Source of the DNA: Pantoea anthophila
GTDB taxonomy: Bacteria > Pseudomonadota > Gammaproteobacteria > Enterobacterales > Enterobacteriaceae
Direction: 5' to 3'
DNA length: 64,000 nucleotides
Assembly: GCF_006494375.1 (NCBI RefSeq)
Contig: NZ_VHIZ01000056.1
Coordinates: 389,685 to 453,684, forward strand
Made by a program: the position numbers and the translations under genes. Below, in pieces: positions 8,147-17,110 of this stretch (the first letter of the stretch is position 1; the number at the start of each line of letters is the position of its first letter). A model generated the notes under the pieces. The model worked only from the letters and a program-made list of their open reading frames with translations. It did no database searches and was not told where the DNA came from.

Positions 8147-9313
8147 TCAGCAGGAAAACGCACTCAGCGCTGCTGCGCCAGCTTCCAGCGTCGCCTCGTC
8201 CTTTGCAAAAGAGAGACGAATCAGTTTGTTGTCTGTGCCATCCATATAAAACGCCGACAGCGGAATGGTCGCCACGCCGTGATCGACGATAAGACGTTTT
8301 ACCATTTCACTGTCGGGTTCGTCACTGAAATGTCCGTAGCTGGCGAGCATAAAGAACGAACCGGCGCTCGGCAGCAGCCTGAAGGGCGAATCCTGCATCA
8401 GCGCAATCAGCCGGTCGCGTTTCTGCTGATAGAACGCGCTGAGCGACAGATAATGATCCGGTGTCTGCAGATAGTGTGCGAAGCCTACCTGCATCGGCGT
8501 ATCGGCGGCGTACATCATGAACTGATGCACTTTAACCAGTTCGGTCATCAGCGCCGCCGGGGCCAGACAGTAGCCTACCCGCCAGCCGGTAACGTGAAAG
8601 GTTTTGCCAAACGAGGAGACGATGACGCTGCGCGCAGCCAGCTCCGGATGCGTCGCCATCCCGCAGTGCGGGCGGCCATCAAACAGAATGTGCTCGTAAA
8701 CCTCATCCGAGAGCACCACGATGTCTGTGTTGCGGATTAAGGCTGCCAGCTGGTTCAGATCCTCAGGCGTCAGCACCTGCGCGCTGGGGTTGTGTGGCGT
8801 ATTGATGATGATCATGCGGGTGCGCGGCGTAATCGCAGCCCGTAATGCCTCCCAGTCGATCGCAAAGGAAGGCACCGCCAGCTTCAGCCCGACCGGCTTT
8901 CCGCCCTGCAACCGGACGACTGGCGCATAGCTGTCGAAGGCTGGCTCAAAGAAGATCACCTCATCCCCCTGATGCACCAGCGCGGTGATCGCCATATAGA
9001 TCCCCTGACTGGCGCTGCCGGTGATCAGCACTTCGCTGGCGGGATCATATTTTTCGCCATAAAGCGCCTCGACTTTCATGGCGAGCGCATCACGCAGGGC
9101 GGGCAGCCCCATCATGGGAGCATACTGATTGTGCCCCTCCTCCATCGCGCGGCTGACGGAGGCGACCAGCGCCGGGTCACAGGGAAAACCCGGTGCGCCC
9201 TGCGACAGGTTAATCGCCTGATGCTGCGCTGACAGCTGGCCAATCACGCTAAAAATAGTGGTGCCGACATCCGGCAGTTTTGAGTGAACAGCAACAGGCG
9301 TTGTCAGGGACAT
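8147..9313 (-). CDS. ybdL: Methionine aminotransferase YbdL
   Basis: A 388-residue fold-type I PLP-dependent aminotransferase homologous to E. coli YbdL (386 aa), which prefers methionine, histidine and phenylalanine with 2-oxo acids. Visible features: KLPDVGTTIFSVIGQLSAQH at the start, NLSQGAPGFPCDP, NQYAPMMGLPALRDA, NTPHNPSAQVL, SDEVYEHILFDG, and the PLP-lysine motif SSFGKTFHVTGWRVGYC. ATG 9313 was chosen because GGAGAGAGT precedes it; the longer upstream reading does not resemble the family. It is divergent from a LysR regulator, a usual sign of direct control. Confidence 0.9.
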   Translation of the reverse strand: MSLTTPVAVHSKLPDVGTTIFSVIGQLSAQHQAINLSQGAPGFPCDPALVASVSRAMEEGHNQYAPMMGLPALRDALAMKVEALYGEKYDPASEVLITGSASQGIYMAITALVHQGDEVIFFEPAFDSYAPVVRLQGGKPVGLKLAVPSFAIDWEALRAAITPRTRMIIINTPHNPSAQVLTPEDLNQLAALIRNTDIVVLSDEVYEHILFDGRPHCGMATHPELAARSVIVSSFGKTFHVTGWRVGYCLAPAALMTELVKVHQFMMYAADTPMQVGFAHYLQTPDHYLSLSAFYQQKRDRLIALMQDSPFRLLPSAGSFFMLASYGHFSDEPDSEMVKRLIVDHGVATIPLSAFYMDGTDNKLIRLSFAKDEATLEAGAAALSAFSC

Positions 9314-9438
9314 ACTCTCTCCATCAGAAACATAGCCGGTCTGATCCGGTAAAAAACTATTCAACGGGCTGCGGCTTGAGTCGGCAAGCGAAATGTCGTC
9401 ATAATAGCCATGACAAAAATGCATAGCTGAGGTTTATC

Positions 9439-10320
9439 GTGTCGCGCTCATCGCTGCCGCTTAATGCCATCCACGCTTTTCTGGTGACCGCCCGCCATCT
9501 CAACCTGACCCACGCGGCGGGTGAACTCTGTCTGACTCAGGGGGCCGTGAGCCGCAAAATTGCCGCGCTGGAGCAGTGGCTGGGGGTAACGCTGTTCGAC
9601 CGTCATGCCCGCGGGCTGCGGCTGACCGCCCAGGGCAGCGCGCTGCTGCCGGAACTGCGTCAGGGATTTGAGATGATGGTGCAGGCCAGCGAGAAGGTGC
9701 GGCGCACGCAGGTGAGCATTCGGCTGAAAGCGCCGAGCTGCGCGATGCGCTGGCTGGTTCCCCGGCTGATCGCGCTGGAGCAGCAGCGGCCGGAACTGCA
9801 CGTGGCGCTGACCACCACGCTGGATCACGCTGCCCGGCTGGAAAACTTTGATGCGGCGATTGTTTATGGCAAGCCACAGCCCGACGGGATCACCCTGTTC
9901 AGCGAGTCACTGACGCCGGTCATGGCGGCGGTTCAGCCCGCACCCGACGACCTGGCAGCGCTGGAGACGATGACGTTTCTGCATCCCACAGAGGACAAAC
10001 GTGACTGGCAGTGCTGGCTGGCGGCGCAGCAGGTGACGCTGAAGATGCAGCGGAATCAGCATTTTTCCACCATGGACTTAGCGATCAGCGCGGCGATTCA
10101 GGGATTTGGGGTGGCGATTGCCGACAGCAATCTGGTGGAGAGTGATATCGCCAGCGGCAGGCTGATTAAGCCGTTCGCTGGCGAGGTGAAAACCGGCGCC
10201 GTTTACAGTTTACTGCAGCGGGCGCCGCAGGATGCGCCACCCTTCCTGGCGGAACTGGTGGCGTGGCTGTGCCGGGATCAGAAGGTGACCCAGTCGCCAT
10301 TATCCACAGGTTTAGCCTGA
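9439..10320 (+). CDS. LysR-family regulator, GcvA-like
   Basis: A 293-residue LysR-type regulator. The N-terminal winged helix-turn-helix reads [20 protein letters not shown] at about residues 21-40, then [20 protein letters not shown]; a substrate-binding domain follows. The overall pattern resembles the GcvA subgroup. The start is GTG 9439, preceded by TGAGG at 6 bases. It is divergent from the ybdL-like aminotransferase, its most likely target. Its 3' end runs 43 bases into the chemoreceptor gene on the other strand. The ligand is unknown. Confidence 0.82.
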   Translation: MSRSSLPLNAIHAFLVTARHLNLTHAAGELCLTQGAVSRKIAALEQWLGVTLFDRHARGLRLTAQGSALLPELRQGFEMMVQASEKVRRTQVSIRLKAPSCAMRWLVPRLIALEQQRPELHVALTTTLDHAARLENFDAAIVYGKPQPDGITLFSESLTPVMAAVQPAPDDLAALETMTFLHPTEDKRDWQCWLAAQQVTLKMQRNQHFSTMDLAISAAIQGFGVAIADSNLVESDIASGRLIKPFAGEVKTGAVYSLLQRAPQDAPPFLAELVAWLCRDQKVTQSPLSTGLA

Positions 10321-11942
10321 GCCACGCTCAGCGCCGGCGCTTTCGGCGCGGTGGGCTTGTGGCTGATGACCGTCGCAGGCTGGCTGGTGCCGGAAAGGCG
10401 GAACTTCGACACCGACGCCTGGAGCGCTTCCGTCTGCAGGGCGAGCGCACTGGCCGCCGCAGAGACCTCTTCGACCAGTGAGGCGTTCTGCTGGGTCACG
10501 CTGTCCATTTCGGTCACTGCCGTGCCAACCTGAGAGATGCCCTTGCTCTGCTCTTCCGAGGCAGAGGCGATCTGTTTCATGATGGCATCCACATCCTGCA
10601 CCGATTTCAGGATGTTGTTCATGGTGCCACCCGTGGTGCTGACCAGTTCGGCGCCTTTATCCACCCGCTGAACCGACTCTTCGATCAGCGTGGCGATCTC
10701 TTTGGCGGCGTTAGCACTGCGCTGAGCCAGACTCCGCACCTCTGAAGCCACCACCGCAAATCCGCGCCCCTGTTCCCCGGCACGCGCCGCTTCAACCGCG
10801 GCGTTGAGGGCCAGAATGTTGGTCTGGAAGGCGATACCGTTAATCACGTTGGTGATCTCAGCAATTTTCTTCGAGCTGCCGGAGATGCCATCCATGGTGC
10901 TGATCACTTCACTCACCAGCTGACCACCACGCTGCGCTGTCGTGGTCGCGGTCTCGGCCAGCAGGCTGGCCTGGCGCGCATTGTCGGCGTTGAATTTCAC
11001 GGTCGCCGTCAGTTCCTCCATGCTGGCCGCAGTCTGTTCCAAGGCTGAGGCCTGCTCTTCGGTACGGGAAGAGAGATCGTTGTTCCCGGCAGAGATCTCC
11101 GCCGCGCCACGGGAGATATTTTCCGTGCCGTTGCGAATCGCACTGACCGCTTCGCGCAGGCTGTCCTGCATGGCACCCAACAGCGGCACCAGTTTACCGA
11201 CGCAGTTGCGGCCAAAATCGGTCACCGGCTGGCTCAGATCGCCCGTGGCAATGACCGCGAAGTGCGCGCGGATGCTCTCCAGCGGGCGCACCAGCATCGC
11301 CACCAGATAGCGATCGGTAAACAGCAGAATCAGCAGGCCGATGATCACTGCAATGGTGATAATCGTCTTGGTAATGGAGGTGAGATGATCGACCTCCACG
11401 CGGGTGGTATCGAGTTTTTCAGCCGCACCCTGATTAAATTTGTCGGCACTCACGCCAAAGGCGCGGCTCAGCGGCGGGGTCACGTTGTTCGCCTGCTGGC
11501 GATAGGCATCCGGCGACGCCTGACGGGCCAGCTGCAGCTGCGGGGTCACGCCTTCGTCCAGCAGTTTCTGCCAGCTCTGAATCACGCTATCCACCACCTC
11601 CGGGTTCATCGGGCCCGGTGCCAGTTGCTTAAAGCGCGCCAGTTGCTGCGTCATGCTGTCCAGCGCCTGCTGCACCGGGGCATAGGCTTCATCCGTTAAT
11701 GTTTTACCGGCAGCTTTACCTTCCATAACGCGCGACAGGCGCGTCACGACGCGGAAATATTGATCGTTCCCTTTGCTCAGAACCGTCATCTGTTCAACCA
11801 GATGACGGTCAACATCGTTGCCTTCGCTCAGCGCGCCAAGCGAGTGGATGCTATAGAGCCCGACGCCGCTCCAGAGTAAGCAGAACAGTCCCAGAATGGA
11901 GAGCATCACTGCTCTGATGGTAAAATTTTTAAGCATTCCCAT
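10278..11942 (-). CDS. Methyl-accepting chemotaxis protein
   Basis: A 554-residue transmembrane chemoreceptor. A first membrane helix (about residues 8-30) is followed by a periplasmic four-helix domain with R-V-V-T-R near residue 65, a second helix near 192-210, and a HAMP region ([20 protein letters not shown]). The cytoplasmic rod has methylation-type segments ([20 protein letters not shown]) and the hairpin tip [20 protein letters not shown], which contacts CheA/CheW. It ends DWVTF, an xWxxF pentapeptide like the CheR/CheB tether NWETF of Tsr and Tar. A sigma-28 promoter lies upstream. The ligand is unknown; the periplasmic domain resembles Tar/Tsr types. Confidence 0.93.
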   Translation of the reverse strand: MGMLKNFTIRAVMLSILGLFCLLWSGVGLYSIHSLGALSEGNDVDRHLVEQMTVLSKGNDQYFRVVTRLSRVMEGKAAGKTLTDEAYAPVQQALDSMTQQLARFKQLAPGPMNPEVVDSVIQSWQKLLDEGVTPQLQLARQASPDAYRQQANNVTPPLSRAFGVSADKFNQGAAEKLDTTRVEVDHLTSITKTIITIAVIIGLLILLFTDRYLVAMLVRPLESIRAHFAVIATGDLSQPVTDFGRNCVGKLVPLLGAMQDSLREAVSAIRNGTENISRGAAEISAGNNDLSSRTEEQASALEQTAASMEELTATVKFNADNARQASLLAETATTTAQRGGQLVSEVISTMDGISGSSKKIAEITNVINGIAFQTNILALNAAVEAARAGEQGRGFAVVASEVRSLAQRSANAAKEIATLIEESVQRVDKGAELVSTTGGTMNNILKSVQDVDAIMKQIASASEEQSKGISQVGTAVTEMDSVTQQNASLVEEVSAAASALALQTEALQASVSKFRLSGTSQPATVISHKPTAPKAPALSVAQAKPVDNGDWVTF

Positions 11943-11989
11943 ACCAAAATCCTATACACGTTGACCCGCAAGTGTCGGGCATAGGAGGT

Positions 11990-12016
11990 TTATCGGCATG
12001 GAATTGTGAAGATGTA
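11990..12016 (-). promoter_or_regulatory. Sigma-28 (FliA) promoter of the chemoreceptor gene
   Basis: On the minus strand TACA (12013-12016) is separated by exactly 15 bases from GCCGATAA (11990-11997). The FliA consensus is TAAA-N15-GCCGATAA, so only one base deviates. The -10 element lies 48 bases upstream of the chemoreceptor ATG, giving a leader of about 40 bases. This places the receptor in the class 3 flagellar regulon. Confidence 0.85.
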
Positions 12017-12128
12017 ACTGTTTTGTTACCTAATATTTTACAGCGTCCGGATGTCAGATTTCGGTTAAAAGCACGCTAAATCAATCAGTTAGGATTAAAA
12101 AAGCAGATTTTTTCCATTCGCTTTATTT

Positions 12129-12152
12129 AATGGTTAGCTAGCTAATCATTAA
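12129..12152. terminator. Near-perfect palindrome downstream of the carboxylesterase gene
   Basis: A 24-base palindrome around TTAGCTAGCTAA with a single mismatch, ending TAATG/CATTA, lies just beyond the carboxylesterase stop and upstream of the chemoreceptor promoter. The AT-rich composition and lack of a GC core make it a weak terminator; an operator is equally possible. Confidence 0.35.
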
Positions 12153-12159
12153 ATCCCCA

Positions 12160-13680
12160 CTAAAGCCTGACCATGCGCGTCATCAGTAACCGGAAGAGGC
12201 GCAGACGGGCACGCATAAAGTTTCGCTTCAGCTTCAGGGCGTGCTGGCGGTCACCACCAAGTGACATTGTCACGTCATTGCCGGGGTGCCACGCGGGCCA
12301 GACTACCTCACCGTCCAGCTGATGCGTATATTCGGTGGCGTCGCGGGCAAACCTGAACCAGTAGTCGCTGACCTGCGCCGCAAACGCCCTGTCCGCCTCA
12401 CTGAACGGCCGGGCTTCGTCGGTATCGGGCATCTGACTCAGCGTATCCAGCACATACGGCACTTCATTACCGTGCCAGGCACCATGGGGATAGAGGTCGC
12501 GGGCGTGCTCAGAGACATAATCAAACCAGTAGCGCCAGCCCGGCATGCCGACACGATACTGCGCCCGCATCACCAGCCACGGCATCAGGCTGAAGGCCAT
12601 ATCGCGCGCCACGGCCCGTCCCAGCAGTCGGTCGTCATGGATGTCATACATCCATTTAAGTGTCCGGTAGGTCAGCCGGTTTTTGTCACGCAACTGATGC
12701 AGCACGGCAGTGGCATCCACACCAAAATAGTCCAGTACGCTGGCCTCATCACTGTTGCTGCCCGCCATCAGCGGCAGACGGTGCTGTTTAGCCGCCAGGA
12801 AGGTTTTCAGCATCGGCTCGGGCAGAACGGCGTCCCCGGCAATCGGCACCGGCGGTATCGCCAGCGTTCCCTCCAGCGACCAGAAGGCATCGGCAGGCAG
12901 CGCGCGTAACTGCTCTGCGGTGACATCAGGCGGCAGGCCAAAGTGTCGTGCCACCGCCACACCCTGCTGACGCGCCTTTTTCAGTGGGGTATCGGGCAGG
13001 CTGTAGGCGCTCTGAACAATGCCCTTGTGAAACAACCCTTCTGCCAGCGGCGAACAGCAGAGTGACAGCACGCTGCGCGCGCCGGCCGATTCACCGAACA
13101 GGGTCACATTGCGACGGTCGCCGCCAAAAGCGGGAATATTGCGCTGAACCCACTGCAGGGCGGCGATCTGGTCGAGCAGACCAAAATTGTTCACCGTGCC
13201 GGCAACAGGGTATTCCGCATCCAGCGCGGGATGAGAGAAGAAGCCGAGATGGCCCAGCCGGTAGTTCAGGGTCACCACCACTGCGCCACGTGACGCCAGG
13301 GGTTTGCCGTTATAGGGGGCCAGTCCGCCTGCGCCAATGGTAAAGCCACCGCCGTGCAGCCAGACCATCACCGGCAGCGGCCGGGCGGGCTCCACATCGG
13401 GTGTCCAGACGTTAAGATAGAGGCAATCTTCACTGAACTCGCCAGGATTGCCTCCGCCGACAGCCTCACACCAGGCCCGATTCTGCCAGCCCGAGGCACC
13501 AAACTGTGTCGCATCACGCACCTGCTGCCAGGGTGTGACCGGCTGCGGTGGCCGCCAGCGTAACGCGCCCAAGGGCGGGGCTGCATAAGGTATGCCTTTG
13601 AATACGAAAAGGTCATCGTCCATGCTTCCACGTAACTCCCCTTCGGCAGTCATGATCCTCAGACCTGTTTCGTTTTTCAT
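12160..13680 (-). CDS. Type B carboxylesterase
   Basis: A 506-residue alpha/beta-hydrolase of the carboxylesterase type B (pNB esterase) family. Visible: GIPYAAPPLGALRWRPP near the N-terminus, SEDCLYLNVWTP, the oxyanion-hole HGGGF, and the nucleophile elbow FGESAGARS. The acid residue is likely Glu in SNSDEASVLDYF and the catalytic His is in AWHGNEVPYVL. There is no signal peptide, so it is probably cytoplasmic. The start at 13680 was chosen because the family N-terminus follows and AGGGA precedes it; two upstream Met codons lack a ribosome-binding site. The substrate is unknown. Confidence 0.88.
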   Translation of the reverse strand: MKNETGLRIMTAEGELRGSMDDDLFVFKGIPYAAPPLGALRWRPPQPVTPWQQVRDATQFGASGWQNRAWCEAVGGGNPGEFSEDCLYLNVWTPDVEPARPLPVMVWLHGGGFTIGAGGLAPYNGKPLASRGAVVVTLNYRLGHLGFFSHPALDAEYPVAGTVNNFGLLDQIAALQWVQRNIPAFGGDRRNVTLFGESAGARSVLSLCCSPLAEGLFHKGIVQSAYSLPDTPLKKARQQGVAVARHFGLPPDVTAEQLRALPADAFWSLEGTLAIPPVPIAGDAVLPEPMLKTFLAAKQHRLPLMAGSNSDEASVLDYFGVDATAVLHQLRDKNRLTYRTLKWMYDIHDDRLLGRAVARDMAFSLMPWLVMRAQYRVGMPGWRYWFDYVSEHARDLYPHGAWHGNEVPYVLDTLSQMPDTDEARPFSEADRAFAAQVSDYWFRFARDATEYTHQLDGEVVWPAWHPGNDVTMSLGGDRQHALKLKRNFMRARLRLFRLLMTRMVRL

Positions 13681-14042
13681 TCCTGATTCCCTGTTTACTC
13701 GTTCCTCCATTATTTGCAGGCCCGTCTGCATTGTCCAGGTTCAGGCGGGATTTGCAGAATATGCTGAACAACGCCCGGCAGCCCTCATCATGCTCAGCAG
13801 CCAGTTGCGGGAGTCAGGGGCGGTTTCCGATTAATTCTGTTTATCTTTAAAAGGCGGGAGAGTGACGTGACCGCACAGCGCTGAGGGGGGACTGACGGCT
13901 TTCCCCGCTAGCCGGCGCGCCGGACCCCCTGATGGCATTAATCAATCGGGGTAATCACAGCGCTAAACCTGTGCAGGCCGGTAAAGCGAGGATTTGCGCT
14001 TTACCGGCACGGGTCAGCAGACAACGTGAATCTGCGCTGGAT
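13681..14042. other. Intergenic region with a hairpin and a GC palindrome
   Basis: A 362-base gap upstream of the carboxylesterase and downstream of ydcJ, both leftward. It contains a 12-base perfect palindrome CCGGCGCGCCGG (13912-13923) and a long hairpin with a 12-base-pair perfect stem GCCGGTAAAGCG/CGCTTTACCGGC (13977-14008, 8-base loop) just past the ydcJ stop. The hairpin has no T-run, so it is a weak terminator candidate or an RNA-stabilising structure. No coding sequence was found. Confidence 0.5.
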
Positions 14043-15386
14043 CTATGCCGGGCGTAACCCACACTGCGCCAGCGAGCGCTGCTGGCGCGCTTCGTAAAGC
14101 GCCATCTCATCCAGCACCTCACAGCCCAGCGCCGCCTCAAAGGCCTGTCGGCTCGCCTGTCCCGCAGAACGCACCTGCGCCTGGTCTCCCAGGTTAGACT
14201 GAAAGATCCCCGCCGCACTGACCGGCAGAAAATCCTCATAGACGATGGGATCGGCCACCACCCGGCCCTGGGCAATCAGGGTATCCAGGGATTCACCCTG
14301 GGCGGGCGGTGTCATCATGCCCTTTTCACTCAGGCGATAATGGAACCAGGCCAGCCCCTGCTGACGCAGCGTCGTCTCATCGTCGGGGAAGTCGCGGAAA
14401 ATCGCGGCCAGGTGCTGCTGATGCTGCTCGTTATCCTGACCGCTGCCCGCCTCACTCAGCAGCCGGTCGTAGAGCGCCCGGCCTTTCGGCGTCAGCGCAA
14501 CGCCTCGCTGCTCAATTTCCCCGAAGCGCGCAGTGTGGGTGCCCGGATGTCCATCCTGAAAGATGATCGCTTCTTCAAGCGCCCTGAAGCTGGTCTGACG
14601 CAGCAGGATCGGCACCTGACGACGTGGCGGCCCCTCGATCAGCGTTTTCGGATCGATGCCGCGCGACGGCATCAGCTGCTGGACACGGTCGATATCCAGC
14701 GTGCGCGGCGTAAGATGGTTGATGTGGCAGCCGGGAAAGCAGACCACATCGGCGATCAGGCGATGCTGCTGATTAAGCGCCTGATAGGTCTGACTGTCGA
14801 CAGGGCTGTGAGCGTGCCAGCGAAACGTTTCCAGCGCTTCGGTAACAAATGCCTCCGCCTGGTCGGCGGTGAAGCCGCCCTGCTCCTGATGCACCCGCAG
14901 CAGTGCCCGGCAGCGGGGAGTAAAAATGTCACGCGCGGCGAGAATCGTTGTCGCCTTCTCGCGCAGTGCGGGATCGTCGATCAGTTCAGGACGCAACAGT
15001 GAGGTGAAAACCCGGAAGGGATTGCGACGCAGCGCCGCGTCATCGACCGGTCGGAACGCGGTGGAGTGAACCGGCACGCCTGCCTGAGAGAGATCGTAAT
15101 AGCCCACCGGGGACATGCCCATGACCGCAAACAGCTGGCGCAGCGTGGCGAGTTCATCCGCCGTCCCGACCCGAATGGCACCGTGACGCTCAATATTGAG
15201 CCGGTCAATCTCATCTGCGGCCGTAAGGCGATCTTTCAGCGCACAGTCTGCGTCCAGCGTGCGTTCGTTGACGGTGGCGACCAGCTGCATCAGCGTGCCG
15301 TACTGCGGCACCTCCTGCTGATACATTGCTGACATCGCCTGAGAGAAACGGGTACGGATGCGATCCGCACTGAGAAAGTTTTCCAT
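14043..15386 (-). CDS. ydcJ: YdcJ, 2-oxoadipate dioxygenase/decarboxylase (HglS) family
   Basis: A 447-residue protein, the same length as E. coli YdcJ and highly similar throughout (FSQAMSAMYQQEVPQYGTL near the start, NVERHGAIRVGT-type and YYDLSQAGVPVHSTAFRP segments, then CFPGCHINHLTPRTLDIDRV). The family is metal-dependent; its characterised Pseudomonas member HglS turns 2-oxoadipate into D-2-hydroxyglutarate in lysine breakdown. Candidate metal ligands include His in VERHGA and VPVHSTAF and a later Glu. No other lysine catabolic gene is nearby. ATG 15386 has AGGTGG 5 bases upstream; a GTG 9 bases earlier lacks spacing. Confidence 0.92.
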   Translation of the reverse strand: MENFLSADRIRTRFSQAMSAMYQQEVPQYGTLMQLVATVNERTLDADCALKDRLTAADEIDRLNIERHGAIRVGTADELATLRQLFAVMGMSPVGYYDLSQAGVPVHSTAFRPVDDAALRRNPFRVFTSLLRPELIDDPALREKATTILAARDIFTPRCRALLRVHQEQGGFTADQAEAFVTEALETFRWHAHSPVDSQTYQALNQQHRLIADVVCFPGCHINHLTPRTLDIDRVQQLMPSRGIDPKTLIEGPPRRQVPILLRQTSFRALEEAIIFQDGHPGTHTARFGEIEQRGVALTPKGRALYDRLLSEAGSGQDNEQHQQHLAAIFRDFPDDETTLRQQGLAWFHYRLSEKGMMTPPAQGESLDTLIAQGRVVADPIVYEDFLPVSAAGIFQSNLGDQAQVRSAGQASRQAFEAALGCEVLDEMALYEARQQRSLAQCGLRPA

Positions 15387-15453
15387 CTTATCCACCTGAC
15401 ACCGTGAGCGTTGCAGCTAATGTAATGCAACGCGCCGGTCTCAGCGGAAAAAA

Positions 15454-16821
15454 TCACGAATCTGTGATCGGCTTAAAGCCGTAACGGTTTTTCAGCAGCA
15501 GCATCAGGGTGGTGATCACCGCCGGTATCGCCAGCAGCAGAAAGATCACGCTGAACGACCAGCCCAGAGACATCATCTCTGCTCCCACGAAAGCGCTCAG
15601 GATCGCCCCGACGCGACCCACAGCATGCATCCAGCTGGAGCCGGTGGCGCGGGCATGGGTGGGATAGTAGCTGGCAGATAACGCATTCATCCCGGTGTTG
15701 GCCCCGTTAAAGCAAAAGCCACTGCAAAAGGCGATGGCGCTCATCATACCCACTTCGGCCGGTGAGAATCCCAGGGCGACAATAAACAGGCCGCCACAGC
15801 CGTAGATCGCCGCCAGCGCCAGATTGGCGTTGAACCGATCCATCATCCAGCCCGCAAAGAGCGATCCCAAGGTCCCACCCGCCTGATACATCGCGGTAAT
15901 GATCGCCGCTTCGGTGACCGACATGCCAAGGGTGTTGACCAGCGAGGGCAGCCAGCTGCCAATCAGGTAAACCATGAACAGGCCCATAAAATAGCCGCCC
16001 CACAGCATCACGCTGCCAAACAGATAGCGGCGCGAAAGCACGGTACCGATTGCGCCCCGCACCGGCACGCTGGCTTCCGGCGCGTGAAAGGCGCAGTCGG
16101 GTGCGGTCTTGCCCGGCAGCATCCGCTCCAGGATGGCGTGAATGCGCGCAGCCGGCGCGCCACGACCGATCAGAAATCGCACCGATTCCGGCAGGCCACG
16201 GATCAGAAAAGGGAGCACCAGCAGCGGCAGGATACCGCCCAGCAGCAGGACCGAATGCCAGTCATAGCGGGGCAACAGCCAGGAGGCGGCAAAACCGCCG
16301 CTGGCCGCGCCGAAGGTGAAACCGCAGAAGACCACGGTGATAATGAAGGCGCGACGACGCTCGGGCGCATACTCCGCGACCAGCGTGCCAACGTTGGGCA
16401 TCGCGGCCCCCAGTCCCAGCCCGGTCAGAAAGCGAAACAGCATCATCTGTTCGATGTTCTGAGAAAAGGCGGTAGCCAGCGTCCAGAGACCAAAAAAGAA
16501 GACGCTGAAGATAATCATCATGCGCCGGCCATAACGGTCAGCAAGCGGCCCTGCCACCATCGCACCCAGTGCCAGGCCGATCAGTGCGGCGCTGATGACG
16601 CCTCCCAGCTGATGATTGCTTACGCCCCAGGCTGCTTTCAGCGTTGGCGCGATAAATCCCATAATCGCAATGTCCATGCCATCGAGTGCCACCACGATAA
16701 AACAGAGTGCAATAAGCCGCTTTTGCCAGTGGCTGAGCCCCTGCTGGTTGATAAGCTGGCGGACATCTACCGCCTCGACGCTGGTCAATGGACACTCCTC
16801 GGGAGTAACGGGATCGGACAT
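15454..16821 (-). CDS. MFS aromatic acid:proton symporter (AAHS/PcaK-like)
   Basis: A 455-residue major facilitator transporter with 12 predicted membrane helices. The DGMDIAIMGF motif in the first helix is the DGxD signature of the aromatic acid:H+ symporter family (PcaK, BenK, MhpT), and GPLADRYGRR is the conserved loop between helices 2 and 3. The likely substrates are 4-hydroxybenzoate, protocatechuate or similar acids. ATG 16821 precedes a hydrophilic N-terminus of about 35 residues. It is divergent from a PcaQ-like regulator. No ring-cleavage genes (pca, ben) lie in the window, so the pathway it feeds is elsewhere or missing. Confidence 0.87.
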   Translation of the reverse strand: MSDPVTPEECPLTSVEAVDVRQLINQQGLSHWQKRLIALCFIVVALDGMDIAIMGFIAPTLKAAWGVSNHQLGGVISAALIGLALGAMVAGPLADRYGRRMMIIFSVFFFGLWTLATAFSQNIEQMMLFRFLTGLGLGAAMPNVGTLVAEYAPERRRAFIITVVFCGFTFGAASGGFAASWLLPRYDWHSVLLLGGILPLLVLPFLIRGLPESVRFLIGRGAPAARIHAILERMLPGKTAPDCAFHAPEASVPVRGAIGTVLSRRYLFGSVMLWGGYFMGLFMVYLIGSWLPSLVNTLGMSVTEAAIITAMYQAGGTLGSLFAGWMMDRFNANLALAAIYGCGGLFIVALGFSPAEVGMMSAIAFCSGFCFNGANTGMNALSASYYPTHARATGSSWMHAVGRVGAILSAFVGAEMMSLGWSFSVIFLLLAIPAVITTLMLLLKNRYGFKPITDS

Positions 16822-17110
16822 CAGTTTAAGTAAAAAAAACGGCGCTTATGATAGCCCATCGTTAACCTTATGCGGTCAGATTTTTATCGGGTGATGAGAA
16901 TTCTTCAGTTTCAGCGCGGTAAGTGCCTGATATTACAGTGGCGCGTTATGGGCGACGTCGGCGGGAGGGATTGCATAAGTCAGTCAGATCAGTGAGTTAA
17001 CTAAAGAAAGGCCAGATTTACCCTTTTTGTTAAATAAAATTTGCAGCAAAGTTAACAGATTTCATTTTAAAGTATTGCTTAATGTTGGCCATTCTCATTA
17101 AGTTTACGCT
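16822..17110. promoter_or_regulatory. Divergent promoter region, MFS transporter / LysR regulator
   Basis: The 289-base AT-rich gap separates divergent genes and should hold both promoters and the LysR-type operator. Several GTTAAC/TTAAC-type stretches occur (near 16860, 16996 and 17050), but none forms a clear copy of the published PcaQ box (ATAACC-N4-GGTTAA), so I do not assign the operator. Confidence 0.45.
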
